Shown here piece after piece: positions 41,336 through 59,150 of a stretch of DNA of 64,000 nucleotides. The position numbers and the translations under genes are program-made. How positions within the stretch are numbered: position 1 is the stretch's first letter; each line of letters starts with the position of its first letter. Origin of the DNA: Sander lucioperca (taxonomy: Eukaryota > Chordata > Actinopteri > Perciformes > Percidae); NCBI RefSeq assembly GCF_008315115.2, contig NC_050179.1, positions 37,568,688 through 37,632,687 of the forward strand. Reading direction: 5' to 3'. The notes under the pieces are model-generated. The model ran no database searches and was not told the origin of the DNA. It worked only from the letters and a program-made list of their open reading frames with translations.

Positions 41336-42923
41336 CGCGCGCGCACGCACACACACACACACACGTACGCACACAGCACTTAATCTGACACGTCCTGGTG
41401 GAATTAAGTGTCAAACTGTATCAGCATTTCTGGTCTGTGTCATGGGAGGCTCAGCAGAAAGTCAAACCACTGTGCACAGAGAGGACAAAATGACAATGAC
41501 GGCTGCCACAAACCGAACCAGTGATGCCTCTGCAGGGCAATAACACAGCATGTTTACTTTGGCATTACAGTAAGAGAAAGAAGATAAATAAACAAAATAA
41601 CCCATGAGTTAAAGGGAAGAGAAAGGAAGCAGGGAAGGTGAGGTGGATGAATCCCACAATAAGTAAGCTGCAGTTGCTGACAGAGCATGGCAGCGTCAGA
41701 GACTGCACAGGGGGGGACTTACACTGACACATATCATGTAACAGACTCACTCATACACAAATACCTGCAAAAAATGCAACAACAAGCCATAATGTAAGTA
41801 AGTGAGGATCCATGTGCATGTGTGTACATTCGTATTCAGTGTGATGAGGCTCTAAGCACTTCCCACTTTTAGCTTCTCTTTAGAAACAACATGCTGTCTC
41901 CTTTTTAATCCCATTTTTGGTCAAATCACGTACCTGGCCTCTGCCGCCTTTATGATAGGTTCCCTTCCCCCTGAGTAGTGATAGTGCGTGCAGAGACATT
42001 TCCACTTTATTCGACAATGTAAGGAAGTGAGGAGAAAGGTGATGAAGAGGGCATGTTCATGTTCATCAAAACCTACAAATCTGCATATGCCTTTGCCCAC
42101 TAATCCAACCAGAACACCCACCAGAGTCTGCTTATTTAACCATCTGAGTAGAACTGCAACAAGCTCACAAATTGGCACTTGACAATTTCTTTCTGATGAA
42201 AACTTAACATAATGGATAGATAAGTCTCGGGAGCAATCAGATCTTTCAATCTTGACAACGCAACACCAGACCCAAGCACTTCATGACTCCATAACTTTTA
42301 CAGGGACAACAGCGTGTCTCCCTTACTGCCACAGAAGCATTCCTAACTTCCTAACCTCCCTTTTTTTCCACCTGAGCTTTTGAGATTTTATGCAGGGACT
42401 TGCTTGATCCTGGAGGAACCCCCTCAGTGGGATCCCACACAGGCTCAGCGAGGAGCCTTGTTAGTAAAAGGACCGTTGAATGGTTGCCTCCTTCGCAGCA
42501 CAAACAGCAGGATCTGGTATAAGCCCTGCCATTGCCTGCTTGTATGGGAAGCCAAGCACAGAGAGCGGAGGAAGCACTACAGAAAATGTATTGCTGCAGA
42601 CAAAGTTAATGGTTTCAACTGCAGAGATAGCAAGAGAGGTGGAGAGGGGAGATTGAGTATCAAGAGAAAAAAAGCATGAGGCATATTTTCTCATTTATTT
42701 GCCAATAATAAAAAGCTCAATATTGCAACAATTTATTATTTTTTATAAATACTATTTAGAAAGCAATTTTTCTTTGTTGATGTTAGGTACCAAGATGGAG
42801 TGCAGCAACTACAAGCAGTTAAGATTACATTTATCATCAAGAGAAGCGTTACAGCTGTAATGACAAGGTGACTTTAAATCATAGTTTTGTTTGCAGACAG
42901 TTCAGGAACAGCAAGCCACAATG

Positions 42924-42973
<50 letters not shown>

Positions 42974-42979
42974 AGCAAC

Positions 42980-43019
<40 letters not shown>

Positions 43020-43792
43020 TATTTTCCCACAGCTCACTGTGGACAGCTGAGGCCGATTAAGCCAATCATGGCAAACAGAGATAACTGAAATCAGCAGCAG
43101 TAGCGTCTACGTGCACAAGCATGTGTGCTGTGTGTTTGTGATCTGTGTGTGTGAGATGCAGATGTGTAGTGCATGTCATTAGAAAGCCTGCAGCTGAGCG
43201 GCTCAGTAAACAACGCCTTAAAGAAAATTAATAGTCCCCTCCAGCCAATACAGCTCCCACTGCTTAGAGTACCCACAGCTTTCTATTATACACACACACA
43301 CACACACACACACACCGCCTGCCACGCTTAACTACAGCACCGGTCAGAGGAACATCCTGTGGTGAGATCCAGGGTTTGTCTTTCGTGATGTGTGCTCCCC
43401 TCTTTGTTAACCATCAGCCTCAGCTGGCGACGTGTGGCTGTGTAGAATAGCAAACAGTGTTTCAGTTTCTCTGTGGTCAAGAACCACCCACATTTTGTCT
43501 ATCAGCTCTGTTAACCCAACGCCCCACGGCTGCATTGTGCACTCGATGGATACGGCACTCCGGTGCTGATTGGTAAACCGGTCTAAAATGAGAGAGGCAC
43601 TAACCTGAGAGGAGGTTGTGTCCGGTGAGAGCAGTGAGGTGGAGTGTAGTGAAGGAATTAAAATACACTGCTAGACTGAAGTAAAAAGACCTCTCCCTCT
43701 CTCTCTCTCTGCGCTCTGTCGCTCCTCGCACGGGCAGGTTCAGGCTCGTGGTAAACTGCTGCCTCGCTGCATTGGTTGCATCCTCCCTTCCT

Positions 43793-43861
<69 letters not shown>

Positions 43862-44640
43862 TGCACGCTCAGTGACAGACTATCTCGCCCTTTATCGCAA
43901 CCTCCAGCCTTGCCTTACCAGATGCTTTCCTTCTTCTTTTACCCTTTCCTCATTCCTCTCTATAGCGAGTGAAGATAATCACATTCCAGCGGAGATGGGC
44001 ATATGGCGGGGGAGCGACACTCAGCCCCAGAGTAAAGCCCCCTCTGTGTGTGAGTGTGTGTCGCATGGACAATCAGTCCCATTGTGTTGGGCGAGAGGAG
44101 GGCCAGTGAGAGGGGAAGAAGCCAATGGGCGTACTCATCTGCTGTCCCTGCTGCTGCTGGTGGCTATATGGCAGATATAGGTGCTGAGCGTGACACAGAA
44201 CAGGAAGAGAGGGGAGGGGTGACACAAGAAAGGCAAGGCATCTGGAGAGAGAGATGATGGAGAATTGATGTGTGTGTGTGTTATAAAGTAGAATCCTGAA
44301 GTAAAGGTTTATAGAATCTCAGTTATCATTTGTTATCTTCCTAACTCTCAGTGGCTTGTGTAATGTGCTTTGAACTCCTTTCTTCCCGGGATCACATTAA
44401 GCAGCACAGTAGTAGGTTGGAGGTAGTGGGAGAAGTGCAAATCAAGGCCACCCACTCTTTTCCCATGACAACCAAACAGCGGTTACACACTAAGAGGAGT
44501 CACATGGAGAAATATTTACAAAAAGAACCAAATGTTCGAATATTGCCTTACAAACCCAGTGTGTGGTGCTGTATGGTTAATATTTCATGAAACTCCCACG
44601 TGGACTGTGGTTTAAGAGGCATCGCTTATACCACTAGCGT
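41336..44640. other. microsatellite-bearing non-coding stretch, possible fgd4 5' region
   Basis: Short CA tracts lie at 41338-41366, 42926-42968, 42983-43014 and 43290-43314, and a compound (CT)n(CA)n at 43794-43858. A minus-strand splice-donor-like CTCTCAG|GTTAGT at 43605/43604 could end a non-coding first exon of fgd4; this is a guess. Confidence 0.4.
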
Positions 44641-47600
44641 GCAAGTTTGAGTCATTGAGCTAGCTGGCGTTAGTCTGCTTAGTTTGTTCGTAGGCCGCTA
44701 AGTCGCTAGCTTTAGTCTGTAGCTTACATGCTAGCCGCCTAGCTAGCTAGTAAGATAGTTTAATTGTACTGCTGGCCAATTCAGTGGAATAGGAGAGAAG
44801 CAGACTGACTGCTGAACCCATTTCAGAAAGAGGAGGTGGTGGCAGGCGGGGGCTGGGAGAATGCAACGGGGTGGAAGAAAAGGACCGAAGACCGGTCAGA
44901 GGACAAGGCTTCACTGGGGGTGGTCTCCTAATAATAATAATCTTAATAATAAGTTTAACTGACTAGTACTTCCGGTGCCGACAGACGAGGGTATAGCAAC
45001 GTTTAATCAACTAGTTGACTAATAGCGCACATCTCTAATTGAGACAAGTCCGCGTCAAGTCAAAGTCTTATCAAAGCAAGCCTCAAGTCAAGTCTCAAGG
45101 CCAAGTTAACAGTCTTCATGGGTCAATTGCAAGTCACTGAAAACTGACCAAGTATTTCAAAGCTGTGTAAATAATTGTATTTATATAAAGCTTAAACAAT
45201 TGCATCTAATCCATAGGCCTAATAATTAAAGATTCAAGACATGTGGCTATGTAGCCTATTTATTTTTTAGCATGCATGGCTCTGTGGATGGCAATGTCAG
45301 TCTGTTGGTTGCTCTACACTTTGTCCCATTCTAAACTTTCAATTCACTATTCAATAAACCCTAGAGAATTTGGGAATCCCCTGACTTTTGGCCCTTTTTA
45401 TTTTGAGTAAAATGTCTTATGTCAATTGTTGAATGGATTTCCATCAAATTTGATGCAGACATTCATGCTCCCCTGTGGATGAACGATAATAACTTTTGTG
45501 ATCCCCTCACTTATCTTAGATCGCCATCATCAGGTCAAAAATTGAATTTGTCCAATACTAACAACATTCCTATCAGTCTCATCAGGACTTTAGCAGCTGA
45601 AAACTTATCACGTGCATGTTTTTGCTTACTAGTCTAGAGTCAGGTCCACAGTAAGTCAAGTCCAGTTCAAGCCTCAAGCCCTAAGTCAGAGTCAAGTTCA
45701 AGTCTAAAATGGACAGCTCTTGTGAAAGCCTTTGAAATGTCTTCATTTCAGGAAGTAGTTAGTTTTATTTTAGCTTGATGACATTGCATGTTTTTCTTCT
45801 TCATATTTGGGGTTTTAAGCTGATTTCATAAGTCCGATAATGTTACCAACCCATAGAGAACCACGTAGGTCTCCAGCTGAGGTGCAAAAATACAAAAAAA
45901 TATTGTATGTAAAAATCATATTGGGTCTTATAGATATATATAATATATAATAGATGCAGCAGATGTATTGCTATTTGCATCTTCTTCCTCCATTGTCACT
46001 CACAACTGCGCTTCTCAGCAGAATACAGCAGACTACAGAGTGGTGGTTGGCTGGAGTGGCTAAAGTGTTGACATGGTGAGAAAGAGCACTCAGTTGTTCT
46101 CATACTGTTAAACATGTCTGTGAAAATAACCTACAGGCACCGATAAGTGTTACAGTGGCACGTTGAGAGAAGTCTTGCTTTCACAAGTTGTGTGAAGAAA
46201 CATGCTTTTGGTTGAATACGATGCACACACAAATACACACACAGTCCACAGTCACACCTAAGGCACTCGCCTAAAAAGATCTTTATGTCAAGGAGCTTTA
46301 CTCTGTCCATCTCTTTTTTAATTCAGACTGGCAGCCATCATAGTCCTGACCTCCTTTCTACTCTCCTCTCTGTCATTGCATCTATTTTTTTTACCTATTT
46401 CTTTGTCTCCTTTTAACCTTAATCCTCCATTTTTTTAACCAGCTCCTCCTTACTGATCTCATTCTCTCTACTTTTTCATCTCACTGTTTAGTAATGTTTT
46501 ACCACAGCTGGAAATTCAGCATGGGGCTGGTGATTCTCTGTATAATGATGTAACACACCCTTTATTGTTAACCCTTTATAACCGGACATGGATGCCCATT
46601 AAAATAAAATCCTTTCAGCAGTTACATGAAATGACCTGCTCACAGCTGACATACATGCGCAGTGTACACACTCTTAGTCTCACGCGCACCTTGATACACA
46701 CTGTGAGTCTGTGCAGGCCTCATTACACAACACAGTAATTAGTGACCGGAAGGCCGAGAGAGTAAATAACTATGTCCAGACGTCACCATCAGCAGCGGTA
46801 TGTGTGTGTGGTGCATGTCTCTGCGGACTATGAATGTGTGTGTAAACCACATGCAGGAAATCAGCGGGCTACAGAAATAACTGTATGCTCAGTTTCCTTC
46901 TCACCATTTACTGCAGAGCCATTACCACAGACAGGTCAGTACTGTGCTCTCAGACAAGGTCAGACAGCCTGCAGCCATGCACTAGGGATTTTTTTGCTTA
47001 GGAAATTTTGCTTATTGGTCTGATTCTTCTCTTATTGATTCCTGATCAATTTTCTGTGTGGAGAAAAAGTATTTTGTCCTCTTTATTCAAATGGCAATTA
47101 ATTGAGCAATTGACAATTAGATATGCACATTGGCAATGCAATCATCAATTAAATTAGTTTATTACAGTAGGACCTTTGTTGGCATTTTGTGTTTATCTAC
47201 ATCCTACTGCTGAGCCATTACAATTACCCTGGGTAAAGTTAGTAGCTTGCTAACAACCTAAGCTAACGATAGATATATATGTCTGAAGGCTTAACAGTAT
47301 GGTGTTATCTGAGGTATAAACTTACAGATCAAGTAGAACAGTGTCGCACAGTGTCGGCGTTGACGAAGTGGTCCGGGGCTGTGTTAGTCACTAAACAAGG
47401 AAGTGATGTCAGAACTAAAGACCCGCCTTGATGAGATGTCTGACAGATTGAATTGCCATAACCGAGAGGCACATTTTTCCTTTTCCTCACTGCCAGCCCC
47501 AACACCAAGCTAACGTGTATAGCAGCAATCTGTCCTGGAAATCCCAATAACTGTGAGTTTCCTGGAGTTAATATGTGTAATGTATTTAATGAATTCAAAT

Positions 47601-49793
47601 TGTACTCCCTTACACTAATCTTTACTGACAACAGTAATCACATAACTCTAATGCAGTGCCATCCAACACTGTTAATGGTACACAGATTTATCAAAGAACA
47701 GAGGACAAAAATGAAAAAGTCTCCAATGCCATGTTTGGGATCATATGATGTCATATGAGATTATATGGTTTGCCAGTAGGTTGCAAAATTGGATAAAGAG
47801 TACTGGATCAGATTAAAACTGTGTATCAACACTTTCAGTATCAACAAGTCAGGTAATGCAATGTCTCTGGAAATATCTACATCACACACACTATGTCATT
47901 TTCAACAGCATCACCCAAGGGTCTCTATTAGTAGAGGTAGGCCAATACACACTGGGCCTTCATGTGGCCTCAGACTGGACCAAGACAACAACCAACTGTG
48001 AGTATGTAATGATACTCAGTCATAGAGAACAAAAAGCTTGAGCTCCGCTATAATGTTCCTTTGAGTGCACATTGTTTTGTAATAAAGTTTGAGCAACCTA
48101 CTTACTTACCGACTGACTAACTCTATGCGCATGTTTGATTCCCTTGATTTTGCAAGCAGGGATTTTTGCAATTTTGTAGATCTATTGTTTATGCTTTTCA
48201 AAATAATTATATTTGCAAAACAGACCAAACCAAACTGTAAATGTGGTACACAGCTCCATAAAGGAAAGTTAGGATATACAGGGGTTCAAGAAGTTAGACA
48301 AACACACATTTAAAAACTGGAGTAAATCCATGAATCTAATACTGTGATGTTGTTTGCATAAGGTCAGACACAGTGATTCTGGGCCTAATTAAGCAGTGCA
48401 GTTATTGTCCTAACCGAAAGTGACAAATGAGGATATTAAAAGAAACCATCTAACGAACTCAGCGTGCACATTTATCCTAATGCACTGTCCCTGACAGCTT
48501 TCAGCCTAAGTGGTGCTAATTCTGTTAAAAAGTTGCAGGATCTGTACATTAGTGAGACTGTTGCACAGTGGTAGCTGAGAGTAAATGTGACAGCACATAG
48601 CTCAGCAATGGCATTATATTGAGGAAGAAAATATGTTGCTGTTATCTGAAAAATAATGTGATGATATGCACAGAACTATTATTAAATGACAGAATATCTT
48701 CTTGCTTTCTTGCCAGTGTAAAGCGCTGAGCACTATTTAACCAGGAAATGACTTTCAGAAGAATGTCCGGCATCTGAGGCGTGGTGAACGTTGAATAACA
48801 CATTGAATATTATGTTAGGAAATTACACCTCTTATGAGCCAACCCATTCATTGATTATTATCTGCAGGAAGACCTATTGTATTGTTTCCATGGTAACAAT
48901 TGAAGTATTGGTTTTTCAGACAGTGAGTAATGGACCTGCTCAAGTTTTCTCTATACACTATGCAATTTGACGTGAGCGCACAGGCATATATATATATACA
49001 GGCATTACCGGCACGCAGGTACACTTGCATGAAGGCAGCCGACAAATCCTTTGGATTTAATTTACACAATACAATTTAGGTTCATGCAGAGCGTACGTGC
49101 ACACAGCAAACACACGAGGAGGCAGACAACTGAATGCAGACACTAACTCACAAATACACACCGCTTGGTATGAGAAATGCAATCAAACACTTAACCCTCT
49201 GAGCCCTAAGGTCATTTTTACAATTCATTGTCCGTCTGGTTTTATTTTCTAAAAAAGCTTGTAAAACATCAACCCTGTTGTGCACAGTCAATCTACAAAA
49301 AAAAAGAAATTTGGCTGTTGAATGTAAAATAATCTATGGGACCATAAAGACAAATGAAAAAATTCATTACGAGCAACCATTTTGACATTACATAAACTAA
49401 TTTGATGCATCGCTAGTATACAAACATTGATTAGCGCAGCTTTAAATCCAAATAATTACTTTTCCAGGTCTAGAGCAGCTCAGTGTGTCTGTATGGATCT
49501 GCAGAATGGAGCGCGCATCAACTTTTTTCAATATTCAACCTGTCAAAGCGTTTCAACTTTTTTAATATTTCTGAGCAGTGTCAGCGGTGGTTGAATGAAG
49601 AGAAACACATTCAGTTCATTTTGAGTTTAAAGGATTCCAATTTGATTGATTCAGTCAGCTTTTAAATGTCATGTCGGTGCATTGCAAATGGTCCTTTTCA
49701 TTTTTTGTGACACTTTCAAGCGTGAACAACATAATATATGTGCATATATTTTCTTCTGTCCTTCCTTATGCCTCACAACATTCTCCCACTCAT

Positions 49794-49797
<4 letters not shown>
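44641..49797. other. non-coding stretch with degraded repeats
   Basis: 44640-44760 is rich in GCTAGC/TAGTCTG motifs. 45040-45130 and 45630-45715 contain many CAAGTC units, and 45415-45560 looks like a degraded interspersed repeat (GGATTTCCATCAAATTTGA). The rest shows nothing recognisable. Confidence 0.5.
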
Positions 49798-53820
<4,023 letters not shown>

Positions 53821-53826
53821 TAGAGC

Positions 53827-54134
53827 TAGGCCATATGGAGAAAATAAAAATAAAATATCTTTGACCAAATACATCAATATCGATATTGCATCAATATTGT
53901 AGAGCTGACTATTGGCCCTTCACAAAATATTCACACAGTGAAATTTGTCATCAGTAATGTGGATATAATGACTAAGCTAAAACAGTCTGGTAAGGTATGA
54001 CATCACTTTACCGTAATGTAGCCTTTAAAACCAGGAAAAGACAACACTATCATATAACGATATCCAAAATTTTAGACGATATCTAGCCTCATACATAGAT
54101 ATCGATATAAAATCGATATATTGCACAGCCTTAC
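53827..54134. mobile_element. degraded hAT-like element
   Basis: It starts TAGGCCATATGGAGAAAATA and ends GATATATTGCACAGCCTTA, with internal ATATCGATAT motifs, as in the copies at 35337 and 61860. Its flanks do not show a convincing target duplication. Confidence 0.6.
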
Positions 54135-54554
54135 ATACACATTGGTAAACCACTGACTGCTAACAAAACCTAATCAAAAAAACAATTACAGACGAACAGT
54201 GTACTGCAGAGGGGAGGGAACCTTTTCAGATAATTTGCTCCTGTTTTGTGCAGCCCTAGCACTTGTGGTCAGAGGGAACAGCAACGCATCATCAGAGTGG
54301 AAAATAAATGGTCTATGTGGGAGAGCAGCCAGATGATAACATTAGAAAATGGACCCTGCTCGCTGGTAGAACATAGAGATTAGCTAAATGCAAGTCAAAC
54401 AAGGATAACAGAGCAGCAGGGATTAAACAAGTTTAGGGAATGCTTAATGGTAATGAGACATGCGTCACAGATGATGTTTGTGAAAGGCTGGGCAGAAAAA
54501 AAAAAACTTTTCTTCATTTATGAAGAATAATATTCATCATTTAACAATTTCAGT

Positions 54555-55250
54555 GTAAAGCCACATATGGAGTCTCCAAATCTTACCATAACAGCAGAGC
54601 AGACACATCTTTGCGTTTTTACCTTTCCGCCTCCAAAACCAGTACTTGCGCCGTCGTTTCATTGTCAGTCCAGTGTCTTTTATTTTGAAAAAGAAAATAC
54701 CAACCCAAGATCTCCTCCTAACATATATATATATATATATATACTCAACCAATGGCAGTGTTCATCCTCACTGTGTTGTCCAGCCTATAAGGTCACCTAC
54801 CCAAGGCAACGTGTCTGAGACGGGACCTCCGGTAACCAGCGGCCAGCCAGTCCATGCCGTGTCCGAGCCCGTGGACAAAACGCAGGTAGAGTGAGAAAGT
54901 AAGGTGTATGAACAGATGAGTTCAAGGAAAAATATCAACAACAAACACTAAACACTAAAGTTTCACTTCCTATGGAAGTGGTGGCCTAAAACCTAATACA
55001 CCTCTGTTTAGTACTTTCTCCCCTTCCTTCCTCTACCTCCAAACAAAGAGGCAGAGGAGACAGGTAGATTGCTGAGACCTACTATCCTCTCCAAGAGTAG
55101 AAAGACAGCGCTGTAGAGGAAGACAAGTCATCCAGTCACCAATACCCTCACATCTTCTGTCCTCTTGCAGATGGGGTGTACATCATTTCGCAAAGGTGGA
55201 AAAAAAACGTCCAGGTTACACAATTGCCCCACATCTTCCTCTCTGTAAAG
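54555..55250. repeat. segmental duplication, block X copy A
   Basis: From GTAAAGCCACATATGGAGTC to CACAATTGCCCCACATCTTC. It matches 57696-58660 at high identity, including an (AT)n tract (54722-54743), GGGACCTCCGGTAACCAGCG and GATGGGGTGTACATCATTTC. Confidence 0.9.
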
Positions 55251-56555
55251 TTCCTTCCTCAAAGTCTTTTTTGGCTCCTTGGTGTCCAGCAGGTCTGAAT
55301 TCTCCTTTTCCGAGCTCAGACTGAGCTTGTAAGGTACAGTAGCTTTCTGGGAAGAGCCTCACAGGCTAAACAATGCCAGTCAGGAGAAGGAAACGACACA
55401 CTGCAGGCAGGAAACCCTGGCTGGCAGTGTGTCCTGGCTGAAACCCTGCAGATATTTAGGCTTCTCCTGATTTATCATATTGGGATTCAGTCTAGTAAAA
55501 ACACTGACAGTGTTTCACGTTAGCCCTGACTCAGTGTATCAAACCCAGCTGATAAGGTTTGAAGGTAAAATAAAAAAAAAAATAGATTTACAGTAAATTA
55601 CAGATTCTATGAGAGAACAATCTGGCCCTGGGTGGGGTGTGACACATAAAAGAAAGTAAGTGGAAAGTAGCCCATTGTTCCTCTCTTTACCTCATTGTTT
55701 TTCCAGCAGGCGCATGTAAGAAATATCCCTCCGTCTTCATTGAATCACAGGAATAGTCTGTCCGTGTGTTACAGTAGACTGTATTGTTTTTTGTTTTTTT
55801 TAAATATCATATATTATTGAGTCAGAATGAAACAATTAAAAGAGCAAACTCATGATAATGTGCTTTCAAATAGAAGGACCTCTCGGTTTTATGGTGACAA
55901 TCTAACACGACTGATAACTGTTGATTGCTTTCTTATTGATTTGGGAGTAACAGCACAGTATCATACTAGAATAAAGTGCATGTGGATGGTTGCTGTGTTG
56001 CAGAGGAGTACATGACTCTGCATGTGTCCACATCACACGCTGAGCCTGTAGGTCCACCCGCTGGTCGATGGGTGAAACATTTCTGAGCATTTACCTCCAC
56101 CTAGTGGAACATTTGCAAACTGGAGTGCTTCAAACGTGATCCTAAATACTGGTGTTTGTAAGACTGAGGGATATTACACAAACAGTGTTAAGTGTGCAAA
56201 CAAACACGTCTGAGACATCTCTACCAGACACAGAGTAAACACTGGGAACATACATTTACATAACGAACTGAAGTAATTCTGCGTTCCTCAATATAATAAC
56301 AAAGTTATGTATAAACAAAGCATGTTGAATTTGTTTTTGTTGGTCATTTGCTGTGTACATCTTAAGAAAACACTAGTTAATTTGCAATAATCACAGTTGG
56401 CACGTACTGTAAGACAACAATATACACCATACTCACTTATTTCATAAAGTCATAAAGTTGAAGTGATGAAGATCGATACATTGACAGCTCCACTCCAAGC
56501 CTATTGATATTCTCTGTCAGGACAAGACTTCCTCCTCAAAGTATCATGTCTGGAT
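55251..56555. other. non-coding stretch within duplication copy A
   Basis: No exon or clear repeat is seen. Its counterpart in copy B is almost absent: only about 240 bases separate the blocks there. Confidence 0.55.
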
Positions 56556-57009
56556 TAGTCTATATCCTTGACGTTCCACTTCCGGGATTGCTTCGTTGCC
56601 GACAGAAATTCCGCCGGATTTCACTCATTTAGGTCAGATATCCGTTGCCTTGGGCTTCCTTTGTGTTGGCATTTAAAATTCCGGTAGATTTGTGAGGACT
56701 ATGGTTAACTGCTCCTCAGATCTCTGCAGGGTAAATCCAGACAGCTAGCTAGACTATCTGTCCAATCTGAGTTTTCTGTTGCACGACTAAAACAACCTTT
56801 GAACATACACATGTTCCACCAAAACAAGTTCCTTCTTGAGACAATTTTGCAGTGACTTTTCCCGGTGCCTAGCACCGCCCAAAACGATTGTGATTGGTTT
56901 AAAGACATGCCAATAAACCAGAGCATGTTTTTCTCCCATCGAATGCTTTGTGGACTAGCCAGACCCTCCTCCACAGCGCCGTCGAGGAAGGTCTGGCAAA
57001 GTGAGACTA
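56556..57009. mobile_element. 454-base TAGTCT element (reverse) with 9-base duplication
   Basis: It starts TAGTCTATATCCTTGACG and ends CTGGCAAAGTGAGACTA. TGTCTGGAT is repeated exactly at 56547-56555 and 57010-57018. It is full length by comparison with 9925-10379. Confidence 0.9.
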
Positions 57010-57450
57010 TGTCTGGATCAATGTGCAAAGAACAAATAGATAACAGGATATTGTAGGAAAACAAGGCTAAACTCATTAAAGCCAAAAACAAATTAGTACA
57101 AAAATGTAATTCCTGAGGCACAGATTAAGACTGAATACAATCACATGAACCTGAATACAATATTGAATTAAAGCTTTATCTGTAATTCCAAATAGAGGGC
57201 CCCTCAGGCCACATATTTCTGTGAGTAGTATTCGAGCCTGACGCAAACCCGACAGGCATTCAGGGTTTTTGTACACTATATTTGCATTAAAAAGAACTTG
57301 AAGCACCATGTCAAGTTGGCCAAACCCATTCAAGTGACCCCAGTCCAGTTTTTCAGGTGACCCCAGTCAAACCAGAATATCATTTGTAAATATTTGTCCC
57401 AATAGTCCCTCGAGACTCGGGTCGCCACACGCTAATTCCAAAGACAACAT
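56940..57450. repeat. segmental duplication, block Y copy A
   Basis: It includes the right part of the TAGTCT element, TGTCTGGATCAATGTGCAAA and, at 57343-57430, CAGTCCAGTTTTTCAGGTGA. It matches 58905-59150 and 61347-61440. Confidence 0.88.
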
Positions 57451-57540
57451 TCTTCAATAATTCATCATTACAAGTAACACTTTTCACATTACGTAGGCAT
57501 TTTTTTAAGTGTAAGATTAGTGCTGCTTTAATAACATAAT

Positions 57541-57564
57541 CTGTTTATATAATTATATAAACAG
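57541..57564. repeat. 24-base perfect AT-rich palindrome
   Basis: The half-site CTGTTTATATAA is followed by its exact inverse with no spacer. Function unknown; chance is plausible in AT-rich DNA. Confidence 0.8.
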
Positions 57565-57695
57565 TCTATTTAGAGTTACTTTCTGACATTTACGCATGAG
57601 AATCATAACAATCTATACTTTTGTAGTCAATGATGTAGAGCACATATTTATAGAATAGTAATTTTCATCATCAATTCATACTTGATTTTTTAGTG

Positions 57696-57854
57696 CAAAG
57701 CCAAATATGGAGTCTCAAATCTTACCATAACAGCAGAGCAGACACATATTTGTGTTTTTACCTTTCCGCCTCAAAAACCAGTACTTGCGCGTTTCATTGT
57801 CAGTCTGGTGTCATTTATTGAAAAAAAGAAAATACCAACCCAAGATCTCCTCCT

Positions 57855-57899
<45 letters not shown>

Positions 57900-58660
57900 C
57901 CAATGGCAGTGTTCATCCTCACTGTGTTGTCCAGCCTATAAGGATCACCTACCCAAGGCAACGTGTCTGAGACGGGACCTCCGGTAACCAGCGGCCAGCC
58001 AGTCCATGCCGTGTCCGAGCCCGTGGACAGAACGCAGGTAGAGTGAGAAAGTAAGGTGTATGAACAGATGAGTTCAAGTAAAAGCATTGAAGGGGAACTA
58101 CCGTTTTTTTCAACCCTATTTTCCTATGTTTTTGTGTCTAGGCTTCTGATGGGAACAACAATCTTTGACATTGGTCCAGTATTAAGCGAGATCGCTGCAA
58201 TCGACAGCAGCGAAAAAGGCTACAATGTAAGTTAATAGGGCAATTGTCCAGCTTGTATTTACCTTCACAAAAGTGCTCGTTTTGACACTTGCTTAATACT
58301 GGACCAATGTCAAAGATTGTTGTTCCCATCAGTCACTTAAACACAAAAACATAGCAAAATAGGGTCATAAACTAAAGTTTCACTTCCTACATGGAAGCGG
58401 TGGCTTAAAATACACCTCTGTTTAGTACTTTCTCCTCTTCCTTCCTCTCCCTCTAAACAAAGAGGCAGAGGAGACAGGAAGCTATGCTGAGACCTACTAT
58501 CCTCTCCGAGAGCAGAAAGACAGCACTGTAGAGGAAGACAAGTCATCCAGTCACCAACACCCTCACATCTTTTTGTCCTTTTGCAGATGGGGTGTACATC
58601 ATTTCGCAAAGGAGAGAAAAAATAGTCGGGTTACACAATTGCCCCACATCTTCCTCTCTA
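57696..58660. repeat. segmental duplication, block X copy B
   Basis: It matches block X copy A. The (TA)n tract is longer (57858-57895), and a fold-back element (about 58085-58370) interrupts it between TGAGTTCAAG and TAAAGTTTCACTTC. Confidence 0.9.
58085..58370. mobile_element. fold-back MITE inside block X copy B
   Basis: Arms of 42 bases match perfectly in inverted orientation (58146-58187 and 58291-58332; for example GATGGGAACAACAATCTTTG). Weaker similarity reaches outwards to CCCTATTTTCCTATG and CATAGCAAAATAGGG. Block X copy A lacks it, so it arrived after the duplication or was lost from A. Confidence 0.85.
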
Positions 58661-58896
58661 TGTCAATGATATAGAGCAAAATGTTTATAATATAGTAGAA
58701 CTGAATTTACATATGCTGTTGTTTTAATTTTCTGTGCTTCTAGACATACAGTACAGTACATACATACATTCTTTATTCTGTCAGCATGATCTCTATTGAG
58801 AAGCTGAACCTTCTGTTCATCGGTTATTTACAAGACTGTAACTCTGGTTCGACCACAAAGCAGGGGCGAAGGGAAACACTAATTGACCTTTTAAAA

Positions 58897-59150
58897 TTCT
58901 CCCATCCCGGAATGCTGTGTGGACTAGCCAGACCCTCCTCCGCAGCGTCGCGCTGGAGGAAGTTCTGGCAAAGTGAGACTATGTCTGGATCAATGTGCAA
59001 AGAACAAACAGATAACAGGATATTGTAGGAAAACAAGGCTAAACTAATTAAAGCCAAAAACAAATTAGTACAAAAATGTAATTCCTGAGGCACAGATTAA
59101 GACTGAATAAAAGCACATGAACCTGATACAATGTTGAATTAAAGCTGCAA
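58897..59150. repeat. segmental duplication, block Y copy B (left part)
   Basis: It starts inside a truncated TAGTCT element (CTCCCATCCCGGAATGCTG) and continues with the same downstream flank as copy A up to GAATTAAAGCT, where a 2.2-kb insertion begins. Confidence 0.88.

Noticed and set aside
56705..57121. 138-residue minus-strand open frame, with relatives at 58824-59093, 9899-10126 and 14569-14769
   Set aside because: All lie in copies of the same short TAGTCT element; similarity reflects the repeat, not a gene family.
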